Shown piece by piece: positions 26,203 through 36,128 of a stretch of DNA of 64,000 nt. Within the stretch, counting starts at the first letter, position 1, and each line of letters starts with the position of its first letter. The position numbers were made by a program, and so were the translations under genes. The notes under the pieces were generated by a model. That model did not search any database and was not told where the DNA came from. It worked only from the letters and a program-made list of their open reading frames with translations. Where the stretch lies: NCBI RefSeq assembly GCF_001889165.1, contig NZ_CP016020.1, positions 1,028,501 through 1,092,500 of the forward strand, in the 5' to 3' direction. This DNA is from Bacillus weihaiensis (GTDB lineage: Bacteria; Bacillota; Bacilli; Bacillales; Bacillaceae).

Positions 26203-28140
26203 ATGTCAGACGTTATAAAAATTGCGTTTCCAGACGGAGCTGTAAAGGAGTTTGCAACGGGTACCACAACTGAAGATATTGCGGCATCCATTAGCCCTGG
26301 CTTAAAGAAAAAGTCTTTAGCAGGGAAATTAGATGGACAATTAATAGATCTTCGTACCCCGATTACTAATGATGGTGCGATTGAAATAGTGACACAAGAT
26401 AGCGATGAAGCTTTAGAAATTATGCGACATTCTACTGCGCATTTAATGGCTCAGGCAATTAAGCGATTATACAAGGATGAAGAAGTAAAACTAGGTATAG
26501 GTCCTGTGATTGAAAGCGGCTTTTACTATGATATTGATATGGAAAAAGCGATCACACCAGAGGATTTACCTGCAATTGAAAAAGAAATGAAAAAAATTGT
26601 GAATGAAAACCTTGATATTATTCGTAAAGAAGTGAGCCGTGAAGAAGCAAAAGCCCGTTATGAAGAACTGCAAGATCCATTAAAACTCGAGCTCTTAGAT
26701 GTTATTCCAGAAGGGGAAGCTGTTTCCATATATGAGCAAGGGGAATTCTTCGACTTATGCCGTGGAATACATGTACCATCAACTGGTAAGATCAAGGAAT
26801 TTAAGCTTTTAAGTGTAGCTGGTGCCTACTGGAGAGGCGACAGCAATAATAAAATGCTTCAACGTATTTACGGAACAGCATTCTTTAAAAAAGCCGACTT
26901 AGATGAGCACCTTCGCCTGTTAGAAGAAGCGAAAGAACGTGACCATCGTAAGCTTGGGAAGGAATTGAAGTTATTTACAACTTCCCAAAAAGTAGGACAA
27001 GGACTTCCATTATGGTTACCTAAGGGAGCGACTATCCGTCGTATTATTGAGAGATACATTGTAGATAAAGAAGAAAAATTGGGTTACCAACATGTTTACA
27101 CACCTGTACTAGGTAGTGCGGAACTATATAAAACATCTGGACATTATGATCATTATCAGGATGATATGTTCCCTTCTATGCAAATGGATAATGAAGAACT
27201 ATTTCTACGTCCGATGAACTGCCCGCATCACATGATGGTTTATGGGAATGATATTCGCAGTTATCGTGATCTGCCGATAAGAATCGCAGAGCTAGGAACA
27301 ATGCATCGTTATGAGATGTCAGGTGCTTTAAGTGGCCTACAACGTGTACGTGGTATGACACTAAATGATGCTCACATTTTTGCTAGACCTGATCAAATTA
27401 AAGATGAATTTATTCGCGTAGTCAGATTAATTGAATCTGTTTATAAAGATTTTGGATTTGAAAACTATTCATTCCGACTATCCTACCGTGACCCTGAAGA
27501 CAAAGAAAAATACTTTGACGATGACAGCATGTGGGAAAAAGCTCAAAGCATGCTAAAGGATGCGATGGATGAATTAGAAATTGAGTATTTTGAAGCAGAA
27601 GGAGAAGCGGCTTTCTACGGTCCTAAGCTTGATGTTCAAGTTCGTACAGCATTAGGAAAAGATGAGACATTATCAACTGTACAGCTTGATTTCTTATTAC
27701 CGGAACGCTTTGATTTAACATATGTGGGGGAAGATGGTAAGCAACACCGTCCAGTTGTAATTCACCGCGGTGTTGTATCAACAATGGAACGATTTGTTGC
27801 CTTCTTAATTGAAGAATACAAAGGAGCGTTCCCAACATGGTTAGCGCCTGTTCAAGCTCAAGTCATTCCAGTATCCCCGGCTGTTCATCTTGAATATGCA
27901 AAAGAAGTTCAAGAAAAGCTTCAAGAAGCTGGCTTACGAGTAGAACTTGATTCACGTGATGAGAAAATAGGCTATAAGATTCGTGAATCTCAAATGCAAA
28001 AAATTCCTTACATGCTTGTAGTAGGTGATAATGAAATTACTGAAAAAGCTGTAAATGTCCGTAAATATGGCGAACAAAAATCGGAAACAATTGCGTTTGA
28101 TGAATTCTTAAAGAAAATAAAAGCTGAAGTGAAAAAATAA
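26203..28140 (+). CDS. thrS: Threonyl-tRNA synthetase
   Basis: Charges tRNA-Thr. The 645-residue class II synthetase has the full layout: TGS domain (1-65), editing domain with the zinc/His motif [10 protein letters not shown] (about 75-85) and the SAD segment, catalytic core with the zinc-binding cysteine in [10 protein letters not shown] (about 335), motif 2 [20 protein letters not shown] in outline, motif 3 [11 protein letters not shown], and the anticodon-binding domain. AGAGGAG lies before the ATG. Expression is governed by the T-box leader immediately upstream. Confidence 0.97.
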   Translation: MSDVIKIAFPDGAVKEFATGTTTEDIAASISPGLKKKSLAGKLDGQLIDLRTPITNDGAIEIVTQDSDEALEIMRHSTAHLMAQAIKRLYKDEEVKLGIGPVIESGFYYDIDMEKAITPEDLPAIEKEMKKIVNENLDIIRKEVSREEAKARYEELQDPLKLELLDVIPEGEAVSIYEQGEFFDLCRGIHVPSTGKIKEFKLLSVAGAYWRGDSNNKMLQRIYGTAFFKKADLDEHLRLLEEAKERDHRKLGKELKLFTTSQKVGQGLPLWLPKGATIRRIIERYIVDKEEKLGYQHVYTPVLGSAELYKTSGHYDHYQDDMFPSMQMDNEELFLRPMNCPHHMMVYGNDIRSYRDLPIRIAELGTMHRYEMSGALSGLQRVRGMTLNDAHIFARPDQIKDEFIRVVRLIESVYKDFGFENYSFRLSYRDPEDKEKYFDDDSMWEKAQSMLKDAMDELEIEYFEAEGEAAFYGPKLDVQVRTALGKDETLSTVQLDFLLPERFDLTYVGEDGKQHRPVVIHRGVVSTMERFVAFLIEEYKGAFPTWLAPVQAQVIPVSPAVHLEYAKEVQEKLQEAGLRVELDSRDEKIGYKIRESQMQKIPYMLVVGDNEITEKAVNVRKYGEQKSETIAFDEFLKKIKAEVKK

Positions 28141-28310
28141 CCAACTTCTTAATGAGGTTTGATTCCATTCTTGGTTATGAAATGGAAGGACGTAAGCAAG
28201 TCAACAAATATCCTAGTATGGAATCCTTCAGTAAGAAAGAAAAAAAACTGTTGCAAGAACAAATTGCTTTTGATAGAATTACTTATGTTGTTAATAAACA
28301 AAGTTCTTAC

Positions 28311-28339
28311 TTGCGTATTCTTTGTATTAGTGATATAAT
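28311..28339 (+). promoter_or_regulatory. SigA promoter of the infC operon
   Basis: TTGCGT (28311-28316), a 17-base spacer and a perfect TATAAT (28334-28339). It lies after thrS and directly before the L20 leader. Confidence 0.8.
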
Positions 28340-28345
28340 TCCTTA

Positions 28346-28490
28346 GGTAATTGAATAGTTTTCATTAAAACAAGTAGAAGCACCCGCTTCTCACCTGATT
28401 GACACATCCGTTTTGTAGTTAGCAGGTTACGATGAATTTTTTATATATAATCGTAGTGTGGGTGTTTGTGCATCCACACTTTTTTATTTT
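28346..28490 (+). promoter_or_regulatory. L20 (RplT) autoregulatory leader with terminator
   Basis: The leader carries the segment recognisable from Bacillus infC leaders (GAAGCACCCGCTTCTCACC at about 28378-28396, then GATTGACAC) and ends in a terminator: GTGTGGGTG (28456-28464) with CATCCACAC (28471-28479) and a T run. In B. subtilis ribosomal protein L20 binds the leader and promotes termination, lowering infC-rpmI-rplT expression. Confidence 0.85.
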
Positions 28491-28577
28491 CTCGAAACGA
28501 AAAATAAAAAACCAATATCTACAAAGCAGGATTTTGAAAACATACTATTCAGTTTTAGAAAACCTTGGAGGTGGCTA

Positions 28578-29099
28578 ATTATTAGCAAAGATATGATGGT
28601 AAATGACGGAATTCGCGCACGTGAGGTTCGTCTGATCGGTGCCAATGGAGACCAGCTTGGAATTAAATCTCGTCAAGAGGCGTTAGAAATTGCAACTAGA
28701 GCTAATCTTGATTTAGTAATGGTTGCACCAAATGCAAAGCCTCCTGTTTGCCGCATCATGGATTACGGAAAGTTCCGTTTTGAACAGCAGAAGAAAGACA
28801 AAGAGGCGCGTAAAAATCAAAAGATCATTAATTTGAAAGAGGTTCGTTTGAGCCCAACAATTGATGAACATGACTTTAACACTAAGCTTCGAAATGCACG
28901 TAAGTTCTTAGAAAAAGGCGATAAAGTGAAAGCTTCTATCCGTTTCAAAGGGCGTGCCATTACACATAAAGGAATTGGTCAGAAGGTGCTTGATCGATTC
29001 TCAAGCGAATGTGCAGACTTGAGTACAATTGAGTCCCATCCAAAAATGGATGGACGTAGCATGTTCTTAGTATTAGCACCGAAAAACGAAAAGCAATAA
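28578..29099 (+). CDS. infC: Translation initiation factor IF-3, AUU start
   Basis: Binds the 30S subunit, prevents premature 50S joining and checks start codons. The 173-residue protein matches B. subtilis IF-3 throughout ([42 protein letters not shown]). No ATG fits its conserved N terminus; the frame starts with ATT at 28578, 3 bases after GGAGGTGG (28567-28574), giving [12 protein letters not shown] rare AUU start is a known feature of infC and allows self-regulation by IF-3. First gene of infC-rpmI-rplT. Confidence 0.93.
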   Translation: MISKDMMVNDGIRAREVRLIGANGDQLGIKSRQEALEIATRANLDLVMVAPNAKPPVCRIMDYGKFRFEQQKKDKEARKNQKIINLKEVRLSPTIDEHDFNTKLRNARKFLEKGDKVKASIRFKGRAITHKGIGQKVLDRFSSECADLSTIESHPKMDGRSMFLVLAPKNEKQ

Positions 29100-29119
29100 T
29101 TCTTAAGGAGGAATCCCTT

Positions 29120-29320
29120 ATGCCAAAAATGAAAACTCACCGTGGAGCTGCGAAACGTTTCAAAAAGACCGGTTCTGGTAAACTTAAACGTTCACATGCT
29201 TACACTAGTCACTTATTCGCTAACAAATCTACAAAAGCTAAACGTAAATTACGTAAATCAACTGTAGTAAGCAAAGGCGATTTCAAACGTATTCGTCACT
29301 TATTAGACAATATTAAATAA
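29120..29320 (+). CDS. rpmI: 50S ribosomal protein L35
   Basis: A basic 66-residue protein with the L35 signature [20 protein letters not shown] at the N terminus. It lies 20 bases after infC with AAGGAGGA before its ATG, and is the middle gene of the conserved infC-rpmI-rplT operon. Confidence 0.97.
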   Translation: MPKMKTHRGAAKRFKKTGSGKLKRSHAYTSHLFANKSTKAKRKLRKSTVVSKGDFKRIRHLLDNIK

Positions 29321-29353
29321 TTCGGAAACATCGTAATATAGGAGGGAATTTAC

Positions 29354-29713
29354 ATGCCAAGAGTAAAAGGCGGTATCGTTTCACGTAAACGTCGTAAAAA
29401 AGTATTAAAATTAGCTAAAGGTTATTTCGGTTCTAAACATACATTATACAAAGTTGCAAACCAACAGGTAATGAAATCATGGATGTACTCATACCGTGAT
29501 CGTCGCCAAAAGAAACGTGACTTCCGTAAATTATGGATCACTCGTATCAATGCAGCTGCTCGTATTAATGGTCTTTCTTACAGCCGTTTAATGCACGGTT
29601 TAAAGCTTGCGGGTATCGAAGTGAACCGTAAAATGCTTGCTGATTTAGCTGTTACAGATGAAAAAGCATTCGCTCAATTAGCTGACGCTGCTAAAGCACA
29701 ATTAAGCAAATAA
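29354..29713 (+). CDS. rplT: 50S ribosomal protein L20
   Basis: A 119-residue basic protein needed for early 50S assembly, with the L20 start [18 protein letters not shown] and the signature [19 protein letters not shown]. In B. subtilis it is also the repressor acting on the leader of its own operon, matching the L20 leader found at 28346-28490. GGAGGGAA precedes the ATG; a terminator follows. Confidence 0.97.
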   Translation: MPRVKGGIVSRKRRKKVLKLAKGYFGSKHTLYKVANQQVMKSWMYSYRDRRQKKRDFRKLWITRINAAARINGLSYSRLMHGLKLAGIEVNRKMLADLAVTDEKAFAQLADAAKAQLSK

Positions 29714-29720
29714 GTAAGTA

Positions 29721-29758
29721 AAGAGAGTTGATTCTAAAAAGGGATCAACTCTTTTTTT
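29721..29758 (+). terminator. Intrinsic terminator after rplT
   Basis: AGAGTTGAT (29724-29732) pairs with ATCAACTCT (29744-29752), followed by a T run. Confidence 0.85.
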
Positions 29759-29853
29759 AATGTAGTTTTTGCTCTTTTTGTTATTTGTCTTTTTAAAGGG
29801 GGATGAGTAGAAGGAATCAAAAAATCCTGTTTTGTAGGAAAGGAGGAAAGAAA

Positions 29854-30126
29854 ATGGAATACATTTTATGGTACTTTTTAATAGTAAACCTCATAGGATT
29901 ATTTATCATGTATAGTGATAAACAGCGGGCAAGACAAAAGCAATGGCGGATAAAAGAAGCGACTATTTGGTGGACTGCTAGTATTGGTGGTTCTCTTGGT
30001 TGCTATTTCGGTATGATATGGTTTAGACACAAAACGAAGCATCGATCCTTTAAAATTGGCTTACCAGTACTCGGATCAATTCAGGTAGTGGGTGTGGTTA
30101 GTTTTTATTTAAGGCTCTTTTCTTAA
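29854..30126 (+). CDS. ysdA: YsdA, DUF1294 small membrane protein
   Basis: A 90-residue membrane protein with an N-terminal span (YILWYFLIVNLIGLFIMY), the DUF1294 motif YSDKQRARQKQWRIKE at about residues 20-36, GGSLGCYFGMIWFRHKTKH in the middle and a C-terminal span. Function unknown. ATG 29854 follows AGGAGG; an upstream in-frame start at 29803 is not supported. Position after rplT matches B. subtilis ysdA. Confidence 0.88.
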   Translation: MEYILWYFLIVNLIGLFIMYSDKQRARQKQWRIKEATIWWTASIGGSLGCYFGMIWFRHKTKHRSFKIGLPVLGSIQVVGVVSFYLRLFS

Positions 30127-30397
30127 AACTTGGTTGCTATTTAGTATTCATTTCAAGGGATATTGTCATCATTAAAATTTATTGCCAAGGAAAAAGAGTT
30201 GGTCTCACTAAACATACTTTGTACCGAAGAAGAAAATCTTGAATTTAGGAGTTTTTAGGAAAACAACAATTTATGCGAAAACAGCCTTATTATAAAATGA
30301 GAAGAAAACCATACGCATAATGTTCGTGAATTCTCGTATGATAGTATGAATACCATCACCTAGAATATCAACTAAGAAAGTGGTGAGAACAATAGAA

Positions 30398-30967
30398 TTG
30401 GCAACCTCTACTGTATTAACAGCTATTCAGACAACTGGTTTTTTTGCCCCTTTGTTTTTTGTTTGCTTTCATATTATAAGACAGTTTTTATTTATTCCAG
30501 TTGCAGTAGTGTGTGTGGCGGGCGGGTTATTGTTTGGAACATTCTTCGGTTCGATTCTGTCGATCATCGGATTAACATGTGCTAGCTTAACATTTTATCT
30601 TTTTTCGAAGGTGTTTCCCTCTCTAATTGAACGATTTGTTGGCATGAAAGTGAGATGGTTAGGAGCTTATACTAGCTTGTCGACAATTCAAATTATTCTT
30701 TTACGAATGATTCCGTTTGTGAATTTCTCGCTCATTTCTCTTTGTATCTTTGAAAAGACAAAAACTCTTGGTCGATATACGAAATTATCATTTATTACAC
30801 ATATTCCGTCAGCAACCTTTTTTACGTTCCTTGGTGCCGCTATTCATAATTTGTCCCCTGCTTTAATTGCAGCTTTTATGATAGGGCTACTTTTATTAAC
30901 GTATCTTTTTAGAGAGAAGCAAGTTTTTATAAAGTGGAGCGATTTTTTTGTGAAGGATACCGTTTGA
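30398..30967 (+). CDS. ytxB: YtxB-like TVP38/TMEM64 (VTT domain) membrane protein
   Basis: A polytopic membrane protein of about 190 residues with the VTT/DedA-like core: FIPVAVVCVAGGLLFGTFFG (about residues 35-55) and RMIPFVNFSL plus FITHIPSATFFTFLGAAI. The family is thought to include lipid scramblases; the role of this member is unknown. The start is unclear: GTG codons at 30380 and 30383 form part of a GTGGTGA that looks like the ribosome binding site itself, so TTG 30398 is preferred. The neighbourhood differs slightly from B. subtilis, where ytxB lies near thrS/infC. Confidence 0.7.
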   Translation: MATSTVLTAIQTTGFFAPLFFVCFHIIRQFLFIPVAVVCVAGGLLFGTFFGSILSIIGLTCASLTFYLFSKVFPSLIERFVGMKVRWLGAYTSLSTIQIILLRMIPFVNFSLISLCIFEKTKTLGRYTKLSFITHIPSATFFTFLGAAIHNLSPALIAAFMIGLLLLTYLFREKQVFIKWSDFFVKDTV

Positions 30968-31013
30968 TTCCTTTGACATTATCTCAAGATCTAAGAATCT
31001 CGCTACCAGATAT

Positions 31014-31066
31014 AAACGAAAAGGAGTAAATACATCCAATGGTTGTGTTTACTCCTTTTCGTTTAC
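31014..31066. terminator. Bidirectional terminator between convergent genes
   Basis: A perfect 17-bp stem (31014-31030 with 31048-31064) with A-rich and T-rich flanks, placed between ytxB (+) and ysdB (-). Confidence 0.85.
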
Positions 31067-31202
31067 TAGTCATAAGGTGTCTTCCTAAAGTTTCATAAGT
31101 TTGTGTTGTACTTACTTGGGGTACTCTCTTGTTGCGTCATGAAAGCCCTTAAGGCTCTAAGGATTCGATTTATGAAATTAACTCAATTAGTCTTTTTTAC
31201 AT

Positions 31203-31598
31203 TTATTCCTCACTCTTTTTTACAAGAAGCTCTTTGATAGGGCTTTTCCAATCAACTTTTGCATAGGGATAGTGCTTTTTAACATTTTCCTCAATGTAGA
31301 CGAAATCCTCTAGTGATAGACCTTGCAGTTTACTTGTTGATTTTGCCCAGATAAAGATGGATACTACTTCAAAAGAGTTTGTAGTTGTCCCTAGGTATTT
31401 TTCTCCTTCAAATAAAACACCCCTGTACGTAAGTGAAAAATTCTTTCTTACATTATCCTTGTCATCTAGAAAATAAAATTGTTTCTGTTCATGGGCTAAT
31501 TCTAGCTTCCGTTTTGGATTAAATAAATACTTAAATCCTGAATAGATAAGAAAAAGGATAAGGATGATTAATAGTAAACGTAATAAAATGACAAACAT
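31203..31598 (-). CDS. ysdB: SigW-controlled membrane protein YsdB
   Basis: A protein of 131 residues with one N-terminal span (VILLRLLLIILILFLIYSGF) and a basic/acidic C-terminal domain predicted on the cytoplasmic side. B. subtilis YsdB has 130 residues and belongs to the SigW cell-envelope stress regulon; its function is unknown. The start at 31598 follows AGGAGGGG on the minus strand; the frame extends to 31628 but that ATG lies upstream of the ribosome binding site. A clear SigW promoter stands just upstream. Confidence 0.85.
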   Translation of the reverse strand: MFVILLRLLLIILILFLIYSGFKYLFNPKRKLELAHEQKQFYFLDDKDNVRKNFSLTYRGVLFEGEKYLGTTTNSFEVVSIFIWAKSTSKLQGLSLEDFVYIEENVKKHYPYAKVDWKSPIKELLVKKSEE

Positions 31599-31632
31599 AC
31601 TCCAACCCCTCCTGAGGGTATTTTTCATTACT

Positions 31633-31659
31633 TACGTATTAGTAAGCGGAAAGGTTTCA
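31633..31659 (-). promoter_or_regulatory. SigW promoter of ysdB
   Basis: On the minus strand TGAAACCTTT (31659-31650) is followed, 17 bases after TGAAAC, by CGTA (31636-31633). This matches the SigW consensus TGAAAC-N16/17-CGTA and fits the known SigW control of ysdB in B. subtilis. Confidence 0.8.
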
Positions 31660-31756
31660 TGTTTTTTAAAATTTGTTATACTTTTTAGTAGGTTTCGTAT
31701 TTCGAATGAAAAAAAGTGGTCTAATATAACAAACTAAACGTATTGGAGGCAATACC

Positions 31757-32245
31757 ATGAATGTAACTACATTATATAATATGCAAAAACAACTTGATAA
31801 AAAAATTGAAACACAGCACCAATTAGAGAAAGAATCTTTAATAGAAAGAAAAATTCTTGCTTTACTTGTTGAAGTAGGAGAGCTTGCAAATGAAACGCGT
31901 TGTTTTAAATTTTGGAGCTTAAAAGCGCCTGCCACAACAGATGTTATTTTAGAGGAATTTGTTGATGGGATACATTTTATTCTTTCACTAGGCTTAGAGA
32001 TTGGTACAGAGTCTGCGGTTATTCTGGAAGAAAAAACTGGAGATCATTCACTTACTGAGCAATTTTTACGTGTATACCAAGGGATCAATTCCTTTCAAAT
32101 GAACCATACGAAAGAAAATCATAAACAACTCTTTGAGGAATACTTACTTTTAGGAAATTTACTTGGCTTTTCAGCTGATCAAGTTGAGCAAGCCTACGTG
32201 TCAAAAAATGAAGTAAATCATCAAAGGCAAGAACAAGGGTATTAA
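31757..32245 (+). CDS. Dimeric dUTPase (all-alpha NTP pyrophosphatase)
   Basis: A 162-residue all-helical protein of the dimeric dUTPase family, related to MazG. The metal-binding motifs are visible: ExxE-type EVGELANETRCFKFW at about residues 38-52 and DGIHFILSLGLEIG at about 74-87. It would hydrolyse dUTP to dUMP and keep uracil out of DNA. GGAGG precedes the ATG. It is divergent from ysdB and precedes ysdC. Unrelated in fold to the trimeric dut enzymes. Confidence 0.85.
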   Translation: MNVTTLYNMQKQLDKKIETQHQLEKESLIERKILALLVEVGELANETRCFKFWSLKAPATTDVILEEFVDGIHFILSLGLEIGTESAVILEEKTGDHSLTEQFLRVYQGINSFQMNHTKENHKQLFEEYLLLGNLLGFSADQVEQAYVSKNEVNHQRQEQGY

Positions 32246-32327
32246 AGCGTTTGGGGTCAGGGTGTTTCGCTTCTGACTTTCTTTCATGTATAATAATAAT
32301 TGATGCTTACTTAAAGGAGGCTACATA

Positions 32328-33413
32328 ATGAAAAAGCTTGATGAAACATTAACAATGCTAAAGGATTTAACGGATGCTAAAGGCATTCCAGGTAATGAGC
32401 GTGAAGTTCGTGACGTGATGAAAAAATACATAACTAATTATTCTGATGAAGTAGTGACTGACAACTTAGGAAGCTTAATCGCGAAAAAAGTTGGTCAGGA
32501 GAATGGACCGAAAATCATGATTGCAGGTCACTTAGATGAAGTAGGATTTATGGTGACTCAAATTGATGATAAAGGATTTATCCGTTTTCAAACAGTTGGT
32601 GGCTGGTGGTCCCAAGTCATGCTTGCACAGCGCGTAACAATAGTTACGAAAAAAGGTGATGTTACTGGAGTGATCGGATCTAAACCGCCACATATCTTAC
32701 CTCCAGAAGCTCGTAAAAAACCTGTAGATATTAAAGATATGTTTATTGATGTTGGTGCATCAAGCCGTGAGGAAGCAATGGAGTTCGGTGTAAAGCCAGG
32801 AGATCAAATTGTACCTTATTTTGAATTTACCGTTATGAACAATGAGAAAATGCTATTAGCAAAAGCATGGGATAACCGTATTGGTTGTGCGATTGCAATT
32901 GATGTTCTTAAGAACTTAAAAGATACTGACCACCCTAACATTGTTTATGGTGTTGGAACAGTACAAGAAGAAGTAGGGTTGCGTGGCGCAAGAACGTCAG
33001 CTAACCTCATTCAACCAGATATAGCTTTTGGAGTAGATGTAGGAATTGCAGGGGATACTCCTGGTATTTCTGAGAAAGAAGCAGCTAGTAAAATGGGACA
33101 TGGTCCGCAGATTATTTTATATGATGCATCAATGGTTTCGCATAAAGGGTTACGTGATTTAGTGACAGATACAGCAGATGAATTGAATATCCCATATCAA
33201 TTTGATGCTATTGCAGGCGGTGGAACAGATTCAGGAGCGATCCATATTTCTGCAAATGGAGTACCTGCTCTTTCTATTACGATTGCAACTCGTTATATAC
33301 ATTCTCACGCTGCTATGCTTCATCGTGATGACTATGAACATGCAGTAAAGCTTATTACTGAGGTAGTAAAACGACTTGATCGTGATACAGTGAATAAAAT
33401 TACGTTCGAATAA
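32328..33413 (+). CDS. ysdC: M42 family metallopeptidase YsdC
   Basis: A 361-residue aminopeptidase/glutamyl-aminopeptidase-like protein of family M42. The dinuclear metal site is visible: His in [10 protein letters not shown] (about residue 67), Asp in AWDNRIGCA (about 185), the glutamate pair in [10 protein letters not shown] (about 218-219), Asp in FGVDVG (about 241) and His in the C-terminal [10 protein letters not shown]. An aromatic insertion (GGWWSQVML) is typical of the family. AAAGGAGG lies before the ATG; a strong terminator follows. Confidence 0.93.
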   Translation: MKKLDETLTMLKDLTDAKGIPGNEREVRDVMKKYITNYSDEVVTDNLGSLIAKKVGQENGPKIMIAGHLDEVGFMVTQIDDKGFIRFQTVGGWWSQVMLAQRVTIVTKKGDVTGVIGSKPPHILPPEARKKPVDIKDMFIDVGASSREEAMEFGVKPGDQIVPYFEFTVMNNEKMLLAKAWDNRIGCAIAIDVLKNLKDTDHPNIVYGVGTVQEEVGLRGARTSANLIQPDIAFGVDVGIAGDTPGISEKEAASKMGHGPQIILYDASMVSHKGLRDLVTDTADELNIPYQFDAIAGGGTDSGAIHISANGVPALSITIATRYIHSHAAMLHRDDYEHAVKLITEVVKRLDRDTVNKITFE

Positions 33414-33416
33414 AAA

Positions 33417-33448
33417 AAATGCCGGGGCACTTGTCCCGGCATTTTTAT
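33417..33448. terminator. Terminator between ysdC and sspI
   Basis: AATGCCGGG pairs with CCCGGCATT, flanked by A and T runs, so it can serve both convergent genes. Confidence 0.88.
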
Positions 33449-33492
33449 GTTCTAGCCTCAGGAAGGAAATAGTGAGGCATAGTGTATCTTGT

Positions 33493-33702
33493 TTATTTTT
33501 TTAACCCTTGTTCTAAAGTAGCAAGCATTTCTTGTTTATCTTGATCGTCCGCGTTTTGCCAAATGACTTCAAATAATACTCCTAAACCTGGTAGCATTTT
33601 CTCTTCGCCACTTTGAATGGCATCAACAATTGTATCTTGAAGCTGACCTTGATTATTCCCTGAGACATTTGAGATAACGGCATGGCGTAGATTTAAATTC
33701 AT
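33493..33702 (-). CDS. sspI: Small acid-soluble spore protein I
   Basis: A 69-residue minor SASP, made in the forespore under SigG in B. subtilis. It reads [16 protein letters not shown], then [20 protein letters not shown], nearly matching B. subtilis SspI (71 residues). The start at 33702 follows AAGGAGTG on the minus strand; the frame continues to 33822 without support. Direct evidence that the organism sporulates. Between ysdC and ysgA as in B. subtilis. Confidence 0.95.
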   Translation of the reverse strand: MNLNLRHAVISNVSGNNQGQLQDTIVDAIQSGEEKMLPGLGVLFEVIWQNADDQDKQEMLATLEQGLKK

Positions 33703-33890
33703 GTCAACACACTCCTTAGTAGTTTTCTTATTTCCTACCAAATAGGATTTGTTAAAAAGGGAATAGTTATGTATGATGAGAAAGAGAATTTTTCGAGTGG
33801 ACAAACAAATGGGAGTACCCATTAGGAAAGCAACTTAAAGAATGGATGAAACAAAAATATAATGATGGTTTAGTAAAAAGGAGTATGAAA

Positions 33891-34643
33891 GTGGATCGTA
33901 TAGAATCAGTAAAAAACCCAAAAGTAAAGCAATGGAAAAAGCTTCATACAAAAAAAGAACGTGAGGCTACCGGTACCTATCTTATTGAGGGAATCCATTT
34001 AGTTGAGGAAGCATTAAAACGGAAAGAAATGATTAAGCTACTTATTATCTCAGAAGAGTTAACACTCCCTACTCATTGGAATGTAGATGGTCTATCCATT
34101 TCACTTGTAACAAAAGAAGTGATGAAAGCAATAAGTGATACGGAGGCTCCACAAGGTGTAGCGGCAATTTGTGACAAGGAAAATGAGCATCCGATTATGA
34201 ATTGGAAGAAAGTCTTATTAATTGATAATGTTCAGGATCCTGGAAACCTGGGGACTATTATTCGAACAGCCGATGCAGCCGGGATGGATGGAATGATCAT
34301 TAGTGAAGGAACAGTTGATCCTTATAATTCAAAAGTAATTCGCTCAAGCCAAGGCTCTATCTTTCATATACCAATTGTTAAGGGAAGTATACAGAACGCT
34401 ATCTCTACATTTAAAAACAACCATGTACCTGTTTATGGTACTTCCTTACAAAATGGAGTTCCTTATAAGGAAGTCTCTCCTTCAGACAAATTTTGTCTAA
34501 TGATTGGAAATGAAGGAAACGGTGTAGATGGTGCTCTTCTACAAGAAACAACAAGGAATTTATATATTCCTATTTATGGCGAAGCTGAGTCGTTAAATGT
34601 AGGGATAGCTACAGGTATTCTTCTTTATCATTTACGCGGGTAA
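33891..34643 (+). CDS. ysgA: SpoU/TrmH-type RNA 2'-O-methyltransferase YsgA
   Basis: About 250 residues: an N-terminal substrate-binding domain (IESVKNPKVKQWKKLHTKKE) and a SPOUT methyltransferase domain with the three family motifs (NVQDPGNLGTIIRTADAAG, LMIGNEGNGV and YGEAESLNVGIATGILLYH). It binds S-adenosylmethionine and methylates rRNA; the target is not known. AAAAGGAG at 33876-33883 best fits the GTG at 33891; ATG 33885 is only one base from it and the frame's first ATG is 33846. Precedes the pheS T-box. Confidence 0.88.
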   Translation: MDRIESVKNPKVKQWKKLHTKKEREATGTYLIEGIHLVEEALKRKEMIKLLIISEELTLPTHWNVDGLSISLVTKEVMKAISDTEAPQGVAAICDKENEHPIMNWKKVLLIDNVQDPGNLGTIIRTADAAGMDGMIISEGTVDPYNSKVIRSSQGSIFHIPIVKGSIQNAISTFKNNHVPVYGTSLQNGVPYKEVSPSDKFCLMIGNEGNGVDGALLQETTRNLYIPIYGEAESLNVGIATGILLYHLRG

Positions 34644-34684
34644 GCTTGCGGTAACAAAATGTTTTGATTATAATAAGATAGAAA

Positions 34685-34952
34685 TTACATATGAACAAAA
34701 CGATGACAGAGAAGAGTAGTTTATGATTGGCCCATATCAGGGAATAAATGCCTTAGACTGAAAGCATTTTATGGGACTAATGTAAATGAATTCACCTCTT
34801 GAGTTGACACTTGGACCATAAAGTATGTATGTAAAGGTGTTCCGGTTTTTACCGTTATGGAAATGAAGTGAGCTATGTACGTTATTTTACATAGTTAACA
34901 AGGGTGGTAACGCGAATTCAAACTCGTCCCTTTTAGGGGCGGGTTTTTTGTT
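34685..34952 (+). promoter_or_regulatory. T-box leader of pheST (tRNA-Phe sensor)
   Basis: The T-box AGGGTGGTAACGCG lies at 34901-34914, followed by the terminator AACTCGTCCC/GGGGCGGGTT with a T6 tail (34921-34952). The 5' part starts AAAACGATGACAGAGAAGAG, the usual stem I opening. The specifier codon is TTC at 34791-34793 in the context GAATTCACC, which fits phenylalanine. Confidence 0.92.
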
Positions 34953-35080
34953 TTGCCCTAAAGTTTGTATGTTTAGTGAAATGCTCAATTTCATCTGTGC
35001 ATTTTCTTAAAAATAGTATGTTAAGCCGTTAGTTGTGAAACGACGTCTAACATTCTTTTATATTAAAGGAGGAAAAACTC

Positions 35081-36115
35081 ATGCAGGAGCAGTTAAAACA
35101 GCTTCAAACAGAAGCGCTTGAGAAGGTAGAGCAAGCACAAGATTTAAAAGCGCTAAATGACATTCGTGTCGCATATTTAGGGAAAAAAGGACCTATCACT
35201 GAAGTTTTACGTGGAATGGGTAAATTATCGGCTGAAGAACGACCAGTGATGGGAGCATTAGCGAACGAAGTAAGAGAAGCGATTGCTACAGCTATTTCTA
35301 CGAAACAAGAGCATTTAGAGCAGGTAGCAGTTGAGGAAAAACTATCAAAAGAGACGATTGATGTAACGTTGCCAGGTAGACCTGTTAAAGTTGGGAATCA
35401 TCATCCAATTACAGCTGTTGTGGAAGAAATAGAAGATCTATTCTTAGGGATGGGCTATCAAATTGCAGAAGGTCCTGAAGTAGAAACGGATTATTTTAAT
35501 TTTGAAGCCTTAAATCTTCCAAAGGGACATCCAGCTCGAGACATGCAGGATTCTTTCTACATTACAGAGGAGTTACTACTTCGTACACATACTTCCCCTG
35601 TACAAGCAAGAACGATGCAGGAACATAAAGGGCAAGGACCAGTTAAGATTATCTGTCCAGGTAAAGTGTATCGCCGTGACAGTGATGATGCTACACACTC
35701 ACATCAATTTACACAAATTGAAGGACTTGTAGTAGATGAAAGTATTAGTATGAGCGATTTAAAGGGTACACTTGAAGTTTTTGCAAAGAAAATGTTTGGT
35801 GAAGAGCGTGAAATCCGTTTACGCCCTAGCTTTTTCCCATTTACAGAGCCATCTGTTGAAGTGGACGTCTCTTGTTTCTCCTGTGGTGGAAAAGGATGTA
35901 ATGTATGTAAGAAAACTGGTTGGATTGAAATCTTAGGAGCTGGAATGGTTCATCCGAACGTCCTAGAGATGGCTGGATTCGATTCTAAAAAATACAGTGG
36001 GTTCGCGTTTGGTATGGGACCAGAGCGTATTGCGATGTTGAAATATGGTATTGATGACATTCGTCATTTCTATACAGATGATGTACGTTTCTTAAAACAA
36101 TTCAAACGAGCTTAA
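35081..36115 (+). CDS. pheS: Phenylalanyl-tRNA synthetase alpha subunit
   Basis: Catalytic subunit of the alpha2-beta2 enzyme. The 344-residue protein has the N-terminal coiled coil (about 1-85) that binds tRNA, then the class II core with motif 1 ([20 protein letters not shown]), motif 2 ([20 protein letters not shown]) and motif 3 ([18 protein letters not shown]). A zinc-like cluster [12 protein letters not shown] lies at about 266-277. AAAGGAGGA precedes the ATG. Controlled by the T-box leader; pheT follows 13 bases later. Confidence 0.97.
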   Translation: MQEQLKQLQTEALEKVEQAQDLKALNDIRVAYLGKKGPITEVLRGMGKLSAEERPVMGALANEVREAIATAISTKQEHLEQVAVEEKLSKETIDVTLPGRPVKVGNHHPITAVVEEIEDLFLGMGYQIAEGPEVETDYFNFEALNLPKGHPARDMQDSFYITEELLLRTHTSPVQARTMQEHKGQGPVKIICPGKVYRRDSDDATHSHQFTQIEGLVVDESISMSDLKGTLEVFAKKMFGEEREIRLRPSFFPFTEPSVEVDVSCFSCGGKGCNVCKKTGWIEILGAGMVHPNVLEMAGFDSKKYSGFAFGMGPERIAMLKYGIDDIRHFYTDDVRFLKQFKRA

Positions 36116-36128
36116 AGGAGTGTTTAAT

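Noticed and set aside
28152-28346. A 64-codon plus-strand frame after thrS
   Set aside because: No ribosome binding site before its ATG, and its 3' end overlaps the consensus promoter of infC. No recognisable similarity.
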